DNA from: Streptomyces avidinii
GTDB lineage: Bacteria; Actinomycetota; Actinomycetes; Streptomycetales; Streptomycetaceae
DNA: 64,000 bases
NCBI RefSeq assembly: GCF_014650695.1
Contig: NZ_BMVL01000010.1
Coordinates: 202,620-266,619 of the forward strand
Direction of reading: 5' to 3'
In this document: positions 1-10,483 of the stretch, piece by piece
Layout: each line of letters starts with the position of its first letter
Numbering within the stretch: the stretch's first letter is position 1
Position numbers and translations under genes: made by a program
Notes under the pieces: model-generated
The model's database searches: none
What the model was told of the DNA's origin: nothing
Seen by the model: the letters and a program-made list of their open reading frames with translations, nothing else

Positions 1-111
1 CTGCGGGCCGTCGCCACCCGGCTGGTGTGGCTCCCCCGCCAGCGGTCGGGCGGCCTGCCGCCCACCCCGCGCCGCTCCGGCGGGTGGCACCTGGGCCCCG
101 TCGTCCACTGA
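1..111 (+). CDS. C-terminal end of an unidentified protein (5' truncated)
   Basis: An open frame runs from the first base to a TGA at 109-111 and leaves 36 codons of a C-terminus rich in Arg, Pro and Gly (it ends WHLGPVVH). The rest of the gene lies outside the window, so no family can be named. It converges on nrdB across a 77-bp gap with no obvious strong hairpin. Frame and codon use fit a real Streptomyces gene end, but a chance open frame cannot be excluded at this length. Confidence 0.45.
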   Translation: MRAVATRLVWLPRQRSGGLPPTPRRSGGWHLGPVVH

Positions 112-188
112 ACCGGGGAACGCGAGAAGCCGGAACACGGATCATCCGCATCCCGGCTCCCCGGTGAGTCCTGGAACCCCTGGAAGTC

Positions 189-1205
189 CTAGAAGTCCTC
201 GTCCAGGTCGACCGTGCCCTCGACCGCGACCTGGTAGGCCGACGGACGGCGCTCGAAGAAGTTCGTCAGCTCCTGCACGCCCTGGAGCTCCATGAAGGAG
301 AACGGGTTCTGCGAGCCGTACACCGGCGGGAACCCGAGACGGACCAGACGCTGGTCCGCGACGCACTCCAGGTACTCGCGCATCGACTCGGTGTTCATGC
401 CCGGCAGGCCGTCACCGCACAGGTCGCGGCCGAACTGCAGCTCCGCCTCCACGGCCTCCTTCAGCATGTCGGTGACCTGCTGCTGAAGAGCGTCGTCGAA
501 GAGCTCCGGCTCCTCCTTGCGGACGGTGTCCACGACCTCGAACGCGAAGTTCATGTGCATGGTCTCGTCGCGGAACACCCAGTTGGTGCCGGTGGCCAGG
601 CCGTGCAGCAGACCGCGCGAGCGGAACCAGTACACGTACGCGAAGGCGCCGTAGAAGAACAGGCCCTCGATGCACGCGGCGAAGCAGATCAGGTTCAGCA
701 GGAAGCGGCGGCGGTCGGCGGCCGTCTCCAGCCGGTCGATCTTCTCGACCGAGTCCATCCACTTGAAGCAGAACTGCGCCTTCTCGCGGATGGAGGGGAT
801 CTCCTCGACCGCGTCGAACGCGGCCGAGCGGTCGTCCGGGTCGGGCAGGTAGGTGTCGAGCAGCGTCAGATAGAACTGGACGTGCACGGCCTCCTCGAAC
901 AGCTGGCGCGACAGGTACAGGCGCGCCTCCGGGGAGTTGATGTGCTTGTACAGCGTCAGCACCAGGTTGTTGGAGACGATCGAGTCGCCCGTCGCGAAGA
1001 ACGCGACCAGCCGGCCGATCATGTGCTGCTCGGAGGGCGTCAGCTTCGCCAGGTCGGCGACGTCCGAGTGGAGGTCGACCTCCTCGACGGTCCAGGTGTT
1101 CTTGATCGCGTCCCGGTATCGCTCGTAGAAGTCCGGGTAGCGCATCGGGCGGAGCGTGAGCTCGAAGCCCGGGTCCAGGAGGTTCTTGGTGTCGTTGGAG
1201 CTCAT
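189..1205 (-). CDS. nrdB: Class Ia ribonucleotide reductase beta (radical) subunit
   Basis: 338 residues. NrdB houses the di-iron centre and stable tyrosyl radical that start reduction of ribonucleoside diphosphates in NrdA. The ferritin-like ligand set is visible: D74 (TGDSIVSNN), E105 and H108 in EEAVHVQFY, E180 (ACIEGLFFYG), and E214/H217 (RDETMHMNF). Y112 sits seven residues after E105, the same spacing as E. coli E115-Y122, so the radical tyrosine is retained. The C-terminus is acidic (VDLDEDF), as expected of the tail that docks to NrdA. The ATG overlaps the nrdA stop by one base (TAATG), so the two are translationally coupled in one operon. Confidence 0.97.
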   Translation of the reverse strand: MSSNDTKNLLDPGFELTLRPMRYPDFYERYRDAIKNTWTVEEVDLHSDVADLAKLTPSEQHMIGRLVAFFATGDSIVSNNLVLTLYKHINSPEARLYLSRQLFEEAVHVQFYLTLLDTYLPDPDDRSAAFDAVEEIPSIREKAQFCFKWMDSVEKIDRLETAADRRRFLLNLICFAACIEGLFFYGAFAYVYWFRSRGLLHGLATGTNWVFRDETMHMNFAFEVVDTVRKEEPELFDDALQQQVTDMLKEAVEAELQFGRDLCGDGLPGMNTESMREYLECVADQRLVRLGFPPVYGSQNPFSFMELQGVQELTNFFERRPSAYQVAVEGTVDLDEDF

Positions 1206-3595
1206 TACTGGCAGGCCTCGCAGGACTCGGGGTTCTCAAGGGAACAGGCCAGTGCCTCGGCGTCGGCGACCGCCTGCGGCAACTCGACGGGGGTGGCCGC
1301 CTGCGCGGCACGGGCGATCTTCGTCGCCGGGCGCGAGCGCAGGTAGTAGGTGGTCTTCAGGCCCTGCTTCCAGGCGTACGCGTACATCGAGCTGAGCTTG
1401 CCGATGGTGGGCGTCTCCAGGAACAGGTTCAGCGACTGCGACTGGTCCAGGAACGGCGTACGGGCCGCCGCCATGTCGATCAGGCCGCGCTGCGGGATCT
1501 CCCACGCCGTGCGGTACAGCTCGCGGACCTCGGCCGGGATCCAGCTGAACCCCTGGACCGAGCCGGAGGCCTCGCGCAGGGCCTCGCGGGTCTGGGCGTC
1601 CCACACGCCGAGCTGCTTCAGCTCCTCCACCAGGTAGCCGTTCACCTGGAGGAACTCACCGCTGAGCGTCTCGCGCTTGAAGAGGTTGGAGACCTGCGGC
1701 TCGATGCACTCGTACACGCCGGCGATCGAGGCGATCGTCGCCGTCGGGGCGATGGCGAGCAGCAGGGAGTTGCGCATGCCGGTGTCGGCGACGCGGGCGC
1801 GCAGCGCCTCCCAGCGCTCCGGCCAGTTCAGCTCGACGTCGTAGTGGTCCGGGTGCAGGACACCGCGGGCGGTGCGGGTCTGCTCCCAGGCCGGCAGCGG
1901 GCCGCTGCGCTCGGCGAGGTCGCACGAGGCCTCGTAGGCGGCCAGCATGATGCGCTCGGAGAGCTTGGTGGACAGGGCCTTCGCCTCGGGGGAGTCGAAG
2001 GGCAGCTTCAGCTTGAAGAAGACGTCCTGAAGGCCCATCGCGCCCAGGCCCACCGGGCGCCAGCGGGCGTTGGAGCGGCCGGCCTGCTCGGTCGGGTAGA
2101 AGTTGATGTCCACCACGCGGTCGAGGAAGGTCACGGCGGTGCGGACGGTCTCGTCGATCCGCTCCCAGTCGATCTCACGACCGTCGGCCGTGTCGATGAC
2201 GAACGCGCCCAGGTTGACCGAGCCGAGGTTGCAGACGGCGGTCTCGCCGTCGTTGGTGACCTCGATGATCTCGGTGCACAGGTTCGAGGAGTGCACGACG
2301 GTGCCCGGCTCGGCGGTCTGGTTCGCCGTGCGGTTGGAGGCGTCCTTGAAGGTCATCCAGCCCTGGCCGGTCTGCGCGAGGGTGCGCATCATCCGGCCGT
2401 ACAGGTCGCGGGCGGGCATGATCTTGCGGGCCAGGCCGTCCGCCTCGGCCTTGCGGTAGGCGGCGTCGAACTCGTCGCCCCACAGGTCGACCAGCTCGGG
2501 CACGTCGGCCGGCGAGAACAGCGACCACTCGGCGTCGGCGTTCACGCGGCGCATGAACTCGTCCGGCACCCAGTGGGCGAGGTTCAGGTTGTGCGTACGG
2601 CGCTGGTCCTCACCGGTGTTGTCGCGGAGCTCCAGGAACTCCTCGATGTCCGCGTGCCAGGTCTCCAGGTAGACGGCGGCGGCGCCCTTGCGGCGGCCTC
2701 CCTGGTTCACGGCGGCGACGGAGGCGTCGAGGGTCTTCAGGAACGGCACGATGCCGTTGGAGTGGCCGTTGGTGCCGCGGATCAGCGAACCGCGGGCGCG
2801 GATGCGGGAGTACGACAGGCCGATGCCGCCGGCGTGCTTGGAGAGCCGGGCCACCTGGTGGTAGCGGTCGTAGATCGAGTCGAGCTCGTCCAGCGGGGAG
2901 TCCAGCAGGTAGCAGGAGGACATCTGCGGGTGCCGGGTGCCGGAGTTGAAGAGCGTCGGGGAGGACGGCAGGTAGTCCAGGCGGCTCATCAGCCGGTAGA
3001 GCGAAGCCACTTCCTCCACGGCCTGCACGCTGTCGTCCGCCGCGAGGCCGCAGGCCACGCGCAGCATGAAGTACTGCGGGGTCTCGATGACCTGACGGGT
3101 GATCGGGTGGCGCAGCAGGTAGCGGCTGTGCAGGGTGCGCAGACCGAAGAAGCCGAAGCGGTCGTCGGCGCCCTCGGCGAGGGTGAGCTCGACGAGCGAG
3201 TCCAGGCGGCTCGCGTGGGTGCGTACGAACTCGGCCGTGCGGTCGGCGATCAGGCCCTCGCGGTGGCCGACCTCGACGGAGGCCGAGAAGGAGGTGGAGC
3301 CCTGGCTCGCGGCCTCGTCCCGGACGGCCAGCGTCAGCAGGCGGGCGGCGAGCCGGGAGTAGGCCGGGTCCTCGGAGATCAGACCGGCGGCGGCCTCCGT
3401 GGCCAGCCCGCGCAGTTCGGCGTCGTCGGCGGCGGAGCTGCGGCCGCGCAGGGCGGAGGCCGCGACCCGGCCGGGGTCGGTGTCGGGGAGGTCCGCCGTC
3501 AGTTCGGTGAGGGTACGCAGCAGCGTGGCCCCCGGGCCCTCGGTGTTGTCGCCAGAAGTGGACTCGGCGCGCGGTGCGGAAGGCGCGATGGTCAC
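1205..3595 (-). CDS. nrdA: Class Ia ribonucleotide reductase alpha (catalytic) subunit
   Basis: 796 residues from a GTG at 3595, chosen because a GGGAG-type ribosome site lies just upstream. The longer open frame to 3727 would run into the cobalamin riboswitch. Reduces ribonucleoside diphosphates. Catalytic residues are visible: C228 (MSSCYLLDSP), C440 and E442 (SSNLCTEII), C455 (VCNLGSVNL), and the C-terminal redox shuttle pair C792-x2-C795. The N-terminal stretch that aligns by position with the E. coli ATP-cone lacks the usual KRDG-type motif, so the overall-activity site may be degenerate. nrdB follows with a one-base overlap. The leader carries a B12 riboswitch and NrdR-type boxes, the arrangement known for Streptomyces nrdABS. 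Confidence 0.97.
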   Translation of the reverse strand: MTIAPSAPRAESTSGDNTEGPGATLLRTLTELTADLPDTDPGRVAASALRGRSSAADDAELRGLATEAAAGLISEDPAYSRLAARLLTLAVRDEAASQGSTSFSASVEVGHREGLIADRTAEFVRTHASRLDSLVELTLAEGADDRFGFFGLRTLHSRYLLRHPITRQVIETPQYFMLRVACGLAADDSVQAVEEVASLYRLMSRLDYLPSSPTLFNSGTRHPQMSSCYLLDSPLDELDSIYDRYHQVARLSKHAGGIGLSYSRIRARGSLIRGTNGHSNGIVPFLKTLDASVAAVNQGGRRKGAAAVYLETWHADIEEFLELRDNTGEDQRRTHNLNLAHWVPDEFMRRVNADAEWSLFSPADVPELVDLWGDEFDAAYRKAEADGLARKIMPARDLYGRMMRTLAQTGQGWMTFKDASNRTANQTAEPGTVVHSSNLCTEIIEVTNDGETAVCNLGSVNLGAFVIDTADGREIDWERIDETVRTAVTFLDRVVDINFYPTEQAGRSNARWRPVGLGAMGLQDVFFKLKLPFDSPEAKALSTKLSERIMLAAYEASCDLAERSGPLPAWEQTRTARGVLHPDHYDVELNWPERWEALRARVADTGMRNSLLLAIAPTATIASIAGVYECIEPQVSNLFKRETLSGEFLQVNGYLVEELKQLGVWDAQTREALREASGSVQGFSWIPAEVRELYRTAWEIPQRGLIDMAAARTPFLDQSQSLNLFLETPTIGKLSSMYAYAWKQGLKTTYYLRSRPATKIARAAQAATPVELPQAVADAEALACSLENPESCEACQ

Positions 3596-3744
3596 GGCGG
3601 GAGCTCTCCCTCGCTCGGCCCGGTCATCGGCGGAGCGGGGCGCGGGCGGGCGCATGCGGGCGCGACAGGAACGCGTACCCCGCATGGCGTCCACCGGCCC
3701 AACCGCGAGGCCCGGACGTGTCGGCACCCGGTTCGGTCGAGCCG

Positions 3745-3850
3745 GGCGCGCTGACGGCAGGTCATCGGACTTGGTGTCCGGATGCCGGACACTTCATACC
3801 GTTGCGGGACAGTTCCGGATTCACACCGGATTCCCCTGCGGCGACAGCAG
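3745..3850 (-). promoter_or_regulatory. Cobalamin (adenosylcobalamin) riboswitch in the nrdA leader
   Basis: On the minus strand the leader carries the B12-box core GACCTGCCGTC (plus 3753-3763). Upstream is the riboswitch signature GGGAATCCGGTGTGAATCCG (plus 3816-3835), followed by a CTGTCCCGCAACGGT-like stretch (plus 3797-3811). Streptomyces nrdABS is known to be shut off by coenzyme B12 through such a riboswitch, so the B12-dependent class II enzyme is used when cobalamin is plentiful. About 150 bases separate it from the GTG start. Boundaries are approximate. Confidence 0.93.
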
Positions 3851-3855
3851 GCATG

Positions 3856-3903
3856 AGCATACATGTGGGGGCGGCCCGTTGCGGCAACCCCCACATGTAG
3901 TGT
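3856..3903 (-). promoter_or_regulatory. Tandem NrdR-box-like palindromes upstream of nrdA
   Basis: Two 16-base sites are each centred on ACATGT (3856-3871 and 3888-3903), with centres exactly 32 bp apart. The distal one reads ACACTACATGTGGGGG on the minus strand, close to the NrdR consensus. A spacing of about three helical turns is typical of paired NrdR boxes. They lie immediately 5' of the riboswitch and just beyond the stop of the GNAT gene, where the nrdA promoter must be. This gives two layers of control: dNTP/ATP sensing by NrdR and B12 sensing by RNA. Confidence 0.75.
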
Positions 3904-3911
3904 CGGCGTGG

Positions 3912-4409
3912 CTACAGCTTGAGTCGATACGTGAGGAGTGTCAGGCCTTCGATCGGCGCCCAGTCCCGCTCCGGCGTGCGTACGAAGCCCAGACGCGCGT
4001 AGATCCGGTGGGCTCCGGCCATGCTGCGCTGGGTGGAGAGCACGATGCCCGTGACCCCCTCGACGGCCCGCGCCCGTTCGATGCACGCCCGCACCAGAGC
4101 CTCGCCGGCGCCCTGGCCGCGCGCCGCGTGGGCCACCGCGAGCATCCGGAACTCCGCCTCGTCGGCGGCGGCGATGTCGGCGAGCGGGCTGCCGGGCGCG
4201 GCGAAGGTCACCCCGCCCAGCACCCGCCCGTCCCGCTCGGCGACGAGCACCTCGGCCCGGGCCGCCCGGCCGGCCACGTCGCGCAGCACGTCCAGGTATG
4301 CGTCGTCCTCGTTGAAGTCCAGATGCCCGTCGGCGAGGTAGGCCTGCGCCGTGATCTCGCCCAGCTCCGCGCAGTCGGCGGGCAGCACCGTTCTGATCAC
4401 CATGTCCAT
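3912..4409 (-). CDS. GNAT-family N-acetyltransferase
   Basis: 165 residues. A single GNAT domain with the acetyl-CoA pyrophosphate-binding loop ARGQGAGEAL in motif A, preceded by FRMLAVAHAA, and a C-terminal HRIYARLGF motif B. The acceptor substrate cannot be told from sequence. ATG codons at 4409 and 4403 are both possible and neither has a strong ribosome site. The gene points toward nrdA in the same direction, but the nrdA promoter elements start right after its stop, so it is probably a separate unit. A strong palindromic terminator (4473-4508) lies upstream and isolates it from ybdD/cstA. Confidence 0.85.
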   Translation of the reverse strand: MDMVIRTVLPADCAELGEITAQAYLADGHLDFNEDDAYLDVLRDVAGRAARAEVLVAERDGRVLGGVTFAAPGSPLADIAAADEAEFRMLAVAHAARGQGAGEALVRACIERARAVEGVTGIVLSTQRSMAGAHRIYARLGFVRTPERDWAPIEGLTLLTYRLKL

Positions 4410-4472
4410 GCGGTCGAGTGTGCAGGACGGCTGCCGGCGGGCGGCGCCGTCGTCGGGGACGACAGGACAGCG

Positions 4473-4508
4473 CGAAGGCCCCGCCGGAAGCTTCCGGCGG
4501 GGCCTTCG
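4473..4508. terminator. 36-bp perfect palindrome, intrinsic terminator
   Basis: Two 18-base arms (CGAAGGCCCCGCCGGAAG and its exact complement) meet without a loop. The palindrome lies between the 3' end of the cstA-ybdD operon and the 5' end of the GNAT gene, so it ends minus-strand transcription from cstA. Confidence 0.8.
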
Positions 4509-4522
4509 GTGTGCGAAGCGGC

Positions 4523-4716
4523 TCAGCAGCAGCGGAAGCCCTCGCGGGGGTCCGCCTCGCGCGCGTCCGTACGGGCGCGTTCGAAGGCGCGGCGGGTGAG
4601 GACCTCCGCGTCCGGGTCGTGGGAGCGGGCGTGGGCCACGTAGCGGTCGTACGCGGCCTCCCCGGAGAACTCCCTTACGTAGAACCGGGCCCTGGCCAGC
4701 ACGCTCCGTACGGTGC

Positions 4717-4720
<4 letters not shown>
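4523..4720 (-). CDS. YbdD/YjiX-family small protein, partner of CstA
   Basis: 65 residues from a GTG at 4720 whose codon overlaps the cstA stop (GTGA, 4-base overlap), indicating translational coupling. The sequence (YVREFSGEAAYDRYVAHARS, then DPDAEVLTRRAFERAR) fits the short YbdD/YjiX (DUF466) family that sits directly downstream of cstA-type transporters in many bacteria and is needed for, or stabilises, the pyruvate transporter. It ends in GFRCC; Cys residues near the C-terminus are common in this family. The longer open frame up to 4942 only overlaps cstA and was not used. Confidence 0.85.
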
Positions 4721-6936
<2,216 letters not shown>

Positions 6937-7077
6937 GACCTCGTCCCCTCGTCGATCATCTGCGTAAGCGCAGGGAATCTACGGGGGATTGCCCGGTGAG
7001 CGTAAGACCCCGTCCGCAATCCGGTACGTGAAGGAATTCGGTACGCGGGCTCCGCCGGGCGGGGAGGCAGGGCCAGG

Positions 7078-7842
7078 TCAGACGGCGGGACGCTTGAGCC
7101 GGGCGACGAACTTGTAGCGGTCGCCGCGGTACACCGACCGCACCCACTCCACCGGTTCGCCGTCCGCGTCCAGGGAGTGCCGGGAGAGCATCAGCATCGG
7201 CAGCCCGACGTCGGTGCCGAGCAGGCCGGCCTCGCGCGGGGTGGCCAGGGAGGTTTCGATGGTCTCCTCGGCCTCGGCCAGGTGCACGTCGTACACCTCG
7301 GCGAGCGCGGTGTAGAGGGAGGTGTACTTGGCGAGCGACCGGCGCAGCGCGGGGAAGCGCTTGGCCGACAGGTGGGTGGTCTCGATGGCCATCGGTTCGC
7401 CGCTCGCCAGCCGCAGCCGCTCGATGCGCAGCACCCGTCCGCCGGTGGTGATCTTGAGCAGCCCGGCGAGGGTGTCGTCGGCGGTCACGTAGCCGATGTC
7501 GAGGAGCTGGGAGGTGGGTTCCAGTCCCTGGGCCCGCATGTCCTCCGTGTACGAGGTCAGTTGCAGAGCCTGGGAGACCTTGGGCTTGGCGACGAAGGTG
7601 CCTTTGCCCTGGATTCGCTCCAGTCGCCCCTCTACGACCAGTTCCTGAAGGGCCTGCCGGACGGTGGTCCGCGAGGTGTCGAACTCGGCCGCGAGCGTGC
7701 GCTCCGGCGGTACCGGCGTGCCGGGCGGCAGTGTTTCGGTCATGTCGAGCAAGTGCCGCTTGAGTCGGTAGTACTTGGGCACGCGCGCCGTGCGAGTGGC
7801 TGCCCCGCCCTCCGGCTCCGTGGTCGCCCCTTCGGTGGCCAT
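7078..7842 (-). CDS. dasR: GntR/HutC-family global regulator DasR
   Basis: 254 residues from the ATG at 7842 (ribosome site GGAAGG); an upstream in-frame ATG at 7881 is less likely because the 254-residue product matches the known length. Winged-helix domain at about 25-95 (TPVPPERTLAAEFDTSRTTV) and a UTRA effector domain at about 105-250 (HLSAKRFPALRRSL, ETIETSLATPREAGLLGTD). DasR represses chitin and N-acetylglucosamine genes and links nutrient state to development and antibiotics. Glucosamine-6-phosphate releases it from dre sites. It diverges from dasA, and dre operators fill the space between them. The body of the protein matches S. coelicolor DasR almost residue for residue from memory. 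Confidence 0.97.
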   Translation of the reverse strand: MATEGATTEPEGGAATRTARVPKYYRLKRHLLDMTETLPPGTPVPPERTLAAEFDTSRTTVRQALQELVVEGRLERIQGKGTFVAKPKVSQALQLTSYTEDMRAQGLEPTSQLLDIGYVTADDTLAGLLKITTGGRVLRIERLRLASGEPMAIETTHLSAKRFPALRRSLAKYTSLYTALAEVYDVHLAEAEETIETSLATPREAGLLGTDVGLPMLMLSRHSLDADGEPVEWVRSVYRGDRYKFVARLKRPAV

Positions 7843-8000
7843 CGCCGCCCGCCTTCCCGACTCCAGTTTCGCTGCCGTCACCGGCTCCTCCGATATGTGC
7901 GGTCACATCGTGACACGTAAGGGGGGACAGGCCTTCTCTCTCCCCAGGTGTCGGTCCGATAACGGACCGGGCACCCGCTCATTAGACCCTTGACACCCCT

Positions 8001-8040
8001 AAAGGTCTAGGCCAAGCTCCAGCTACTGGTCTAAACCAAT
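8001..8040. promoter_or_regulatory. DasR operators (dre) between dasR and dasA
   Basis: A near-perfect dre, ACTGGTCTAAACCAAT, lies at 8025-8040. A second, weaker copy, AAAGGTCTAGGCCAAG, lies at 8001-8016. Both are compared with the consensus ACTGGTCTAGACCACT. Their centres are 24 bp apart. They sit about 92 bases upstream of the dasA start, a place expected to block its promoter. Confidence 0.88.
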
Positions 8041-8131
8041 ATGGATCAGATCCCGGCCCCACGGCAGTACTTCGCGTATGTCACCGCGGCGGGCAAGGGA
8101 AGTGCAGGCAGGCATCCCTGAGGAGGGTGGC

Positions 8132-9412
8132 GTGAAGCGCAAGCTCATCGCGGCGGTTGGAGTCGCGGGCATGGTTATCGGCCTCGCGGCGTGCGGTGAT
8201 TCCGACAGCAAGGGCGGCGACAAGGCCTCCGATGCCAAGGAGCTCACCGTCTGGCTGACGGTCGACGCGCAGAAGAACTGGCCGGAGCTCGTGAAGGCGG
8301 CCGACGACGCGATCGTCGCCAAGCACCCGGGTCTCACCATCAAGCACGAGTACTACGGCTGGCCGGACAAGAACGCCAAGCTGGACGCCGTGCTCGCCAC
8401 GGACAAGGCCCCGGACGTTGTCGAGATGGGCAACTCCGAGATGATCGGGTACATGTCGACCGGTGCCTTCGCCGAGGTCGACCCGTCGAAGTTCGAGAAC
8501 TCGGCCGCCTGGCTGGACGCCCTCAAGGAGTCCGTGACCTACGACGGCAAGACCTACGGCGTCCCCTACTACGCCGGTGGCCGTGTCGGCACCTGGCGCA
8601 AGGACATCGCCACCGAGGCCGGCGTCACCGCCGCGCCGAAGACGTGGGCCGAGTACACCGCCGCGCTCGACAAGATCCAGGCCGCGAAGGGCGACAAGTT
8701 CAGCGCCCTCTACCAGCCCTCCCCGGACTGGTACGCCGCGATGTCCTTCGTCTACGAGGCGGGCGGCAGCATCGCCAAGAAGGACGGCGACAAGTGGAAG
8801 GGCAACCTGTCCTCCCCCGAGTCGCTGAAGGGGCTGGGGCAGTACAAGGAGCTCCTCGACAAGTACATGCACGCCGACAAGACCAAGGACGAGTCCGACC
8901 GTCCGGTCGTCTTCGGCCAGGGCAACTCCGCGGCGATCTTCGCCGCCGCCTGGGAGGGCGCCACCGCCGCCACCCCGGAGAACGACAAGGTCGGCGGCCT
9001 GAAGGACAAGCTGGAGAACTTCGTCCAGCCCGGTCCGAGCGGCAAGAACCTCCCGGTCTTCCTGGGCGGTTCGGACCTGGCCATCCCGGCCAAGTCCAAG
9101 GCCAAGGACGTCGCCGCCGAGTGGATCAACGTCTTCACCGGCGCCCAGGGCCAGAAGGGCCTGATCGAGAAGGGCAACCTGCCGAACAACAAGACGGACC
9201 TCGGCCCGCTGAAGGCCGACCCGAAGACGCAGGTCGCGGCCACCGCGGCCGAGTCCTCCTGGTTCGTCCCGACGGCGTCCGGCTGGGGCCAGATCGAGAA
9301 GGCCAAGCTCCTCCAGACCACGCTGCGCGACATCGGCACCGGCAACAAGTCGGTCGAGGACGCGGCCAAGGCCGCCGACGCCGAGATCGACAAGGTCATC
9401 AACACCAAGTGA
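8132..9412 (+). CDS. dasA: DasA, N,N'-diacetylchitobiose-binding lipoprotein of an ABC importer
   Basis: 426 residues from a GTG at 8132 with a GAGGAGGG ribosome site; the upstream in-frame ATG at 8078 lies too far 5'. The N-terminus is a lipoprotein signal: KRK, a hydrophobic core, then the lipobox LAAC, so the protein is anchored on the outer face of the membrane. The rest is a family 1 extracellular solute-binding fold (LTVWLTVDAQKNWPELVKAA; VVEMGNSEM; YYAGGRVGTWRKD). In Streptomyces DasA captures chitobiose released by chitinases. dasB and dasC follow after a strong hairpin. dre sites upstream put it under DasR. Confidence 0.96.
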   Translation: MKRKLIAAVGVAGMVIGLAACGDSDSKGGDKASDAKELTVWLTVDAQKNWPELVKAADDAIVAKHPGLTIKHEYYGWPDKNAKLDAVLATDKAPDVVEMGNSEMIGYMSTGAFAEVDPSKFENSAAWLDALKESVTYDGKTYGVPYYAGGRVGTWRKDIATEAGVTAAPKTWAEYTAALDKIQAAKGDKFSALYQPSPDWYAAMSFVYEAGGSIAKKDGDKWKGNLSSPESLKGLGQYKELLDKYMHADKTKDESDRPVVFGQGNSAAIFAAAWEGATAATPENDKVGGLKDKLENFVQPGPSGKNLPVFLGGSDLAIPAKSKAKDVAAEWINVFTGAQGQKGLIEKGNLPNNKTDLGPLKADPKTQVAATAAESSWFVPTASGWGQIEKAKLLQTTLRDIGTGNKSVEDAAKAADAEIDKVINTK

Positions 9413-9421
9413 CCTGAGTGG

Positions 9422-9452
9422 GCAGGGCCCCGCCGGACCGGCGGGGCCCTGC
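9422..9452 (+). terminator. Hairpin between dasA and dasB (attenuator/stabiliser)
   Basis: A 14-base GC-rich stem (GCAGGGCCCCGCCG pairs at 9439-9452) with a 3-base loop sits just after the dasA stop and has no run of T. Such hairpins after the binding-protein gene commonly lower downstream expression so that the binding protein exceeds the permeases. Confidence 0.7.
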
Positions 9453-9487
9453 TGCCCGTCAAGAGAGGGACCCCCGAGGAGCGCGCG

Positions 9488-10483
9488 ATGAGTGCCGCAC
9501 AGACAACCACCGCCGACCTGCCGCCGGCGAAGCAGAAGACTTCCCCCGGAGCGAAGCCGGGCAGCCAGGCCGCACCGGGGCGGCCCGTTCGCAAGGGCCC
9601 CGGCGCCACTCCCTGGCTGCTGCTGGCCCCGTGCCTGCTGGTCATCGCCCTCGTCATGGGGTACCCGCTCTACCGGCTGGTGGCCCTGTCCTTCCAGAGC
9701 TTCGGCAAGTCCGAGCTCTGGGGCTTCAAGGATCCCGAGTTCGTCGGCTTCGACAACTTCGCCAAGATCCTCGGCGACGGCGAGTTCTGGGCCGTCGTCC
9801 TGCGCACGGTGATCTTCGCGGTCGGCGCGGTCGCCGCGACGATGGTGATCGGCATGCTCATCGCTCTGCTGCTGCAGAAGGTCTCCGGCTGGGTCAAGGC
9901 ACTCATCAGCATCGCCCTCGTGGCCAGCTGGGGCATGCCGATCATCGTCGCCACCGCCGTCTTCAAGTGGCTCTTCGACGCCGACTACGGCGTCCTCAAC
10001 TACATGATGAGCAAGCTCCCCGGCGTCGACATGATCGGCCACAACTGGTTCACCAGCGGCCCCCAGGGCCTCGCAGTGATCATGCTGCTGGTGGTCTGGG
10101 GCGCGGTCCCCTTCGTCGTCATCACCCTCAGCGCGGGCCTCACGCAGGTGCCCAAGGAGCTGGAGGAGGCCGCCCGGCTCGACGGCGCGGGCGCGTGGGG
10201 CGTGTTCCGGCACGTCACCCTCCCCATCCTGAAGCCGATCCTCGTCATGCTGACGACGCTCTCCGTCATCTGGGACATGGGCGTCTTCCCGCAGGTCTTC
10301 GTGATGCGCAACGGGAACCCGGAAGCCGAGTTCCAGCTGCTGACCACCTACTCGTACCAGCAGGCCTTCGTGGTCAACGACTATTCGGGCGGCTCCGCGA
10401 TCGCCCTGGTGACCGTCCTGCTGCTGCTCGGCGTGGTCGCCGTCTACATGCGCCAGATGCTCAAGATCGGAGAGGTGGAATGA
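9488..10483 (+). CDS. dasB: DasB, chitobiose ABC transporter permease
   Basis: 331 residues. MalF-type inner-membrane permease with a polar N-terminal tail of about 40 residues and about six membrane segments. The EAA loop (EEAARLDGAGAWGVFRHVTLPIL) near residue 233 contacts the ATPase. The ATG has GAGG in its ribosome site. The last codons overlap dasC (ATGA). No ATPase gene lies in this locus, in line with the Das system borrowing the shared sugar ATPase MsiK encoded elsewhere in Streptomyces. Confidence 0.95.
   Translation: MSAAQTTTADLPPAKQKTSPGAKPGSQAAPGRPVRKGPGATPWLLLAPCLLVIALVMGYPLYRLVALSFQSFGKSELWGFKDPEFVGFDNFAKILGDGEFWAVVLRTVIFAVGAVAATMVIGMLIALLLQKVSGWVKALISIALVASWGMPIIVATAVFKWLFDADYGVLNYMMSKLPGVDMIGHNWFTSGPQGLAVIMLLVVWGAVPFVVITLSAGLTQVPKELEEAARLDGAGAWGVFRHVTLPILKPILVMLTTLSVIWDMGVFPQVFVMRNGNPEAEFQLLTTYSYQQAFVVNDYSGGSAIALVTVLLLLGVVAVYMRQMLKIGEVE

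Noticed and set aside
3596..3727. N-terminal extension of nrdA to 3727
   Set aside because: It would translate the region next to the B12 box, is basic and unconserved in look, and a better GTG with a ribosome site is at 3595.
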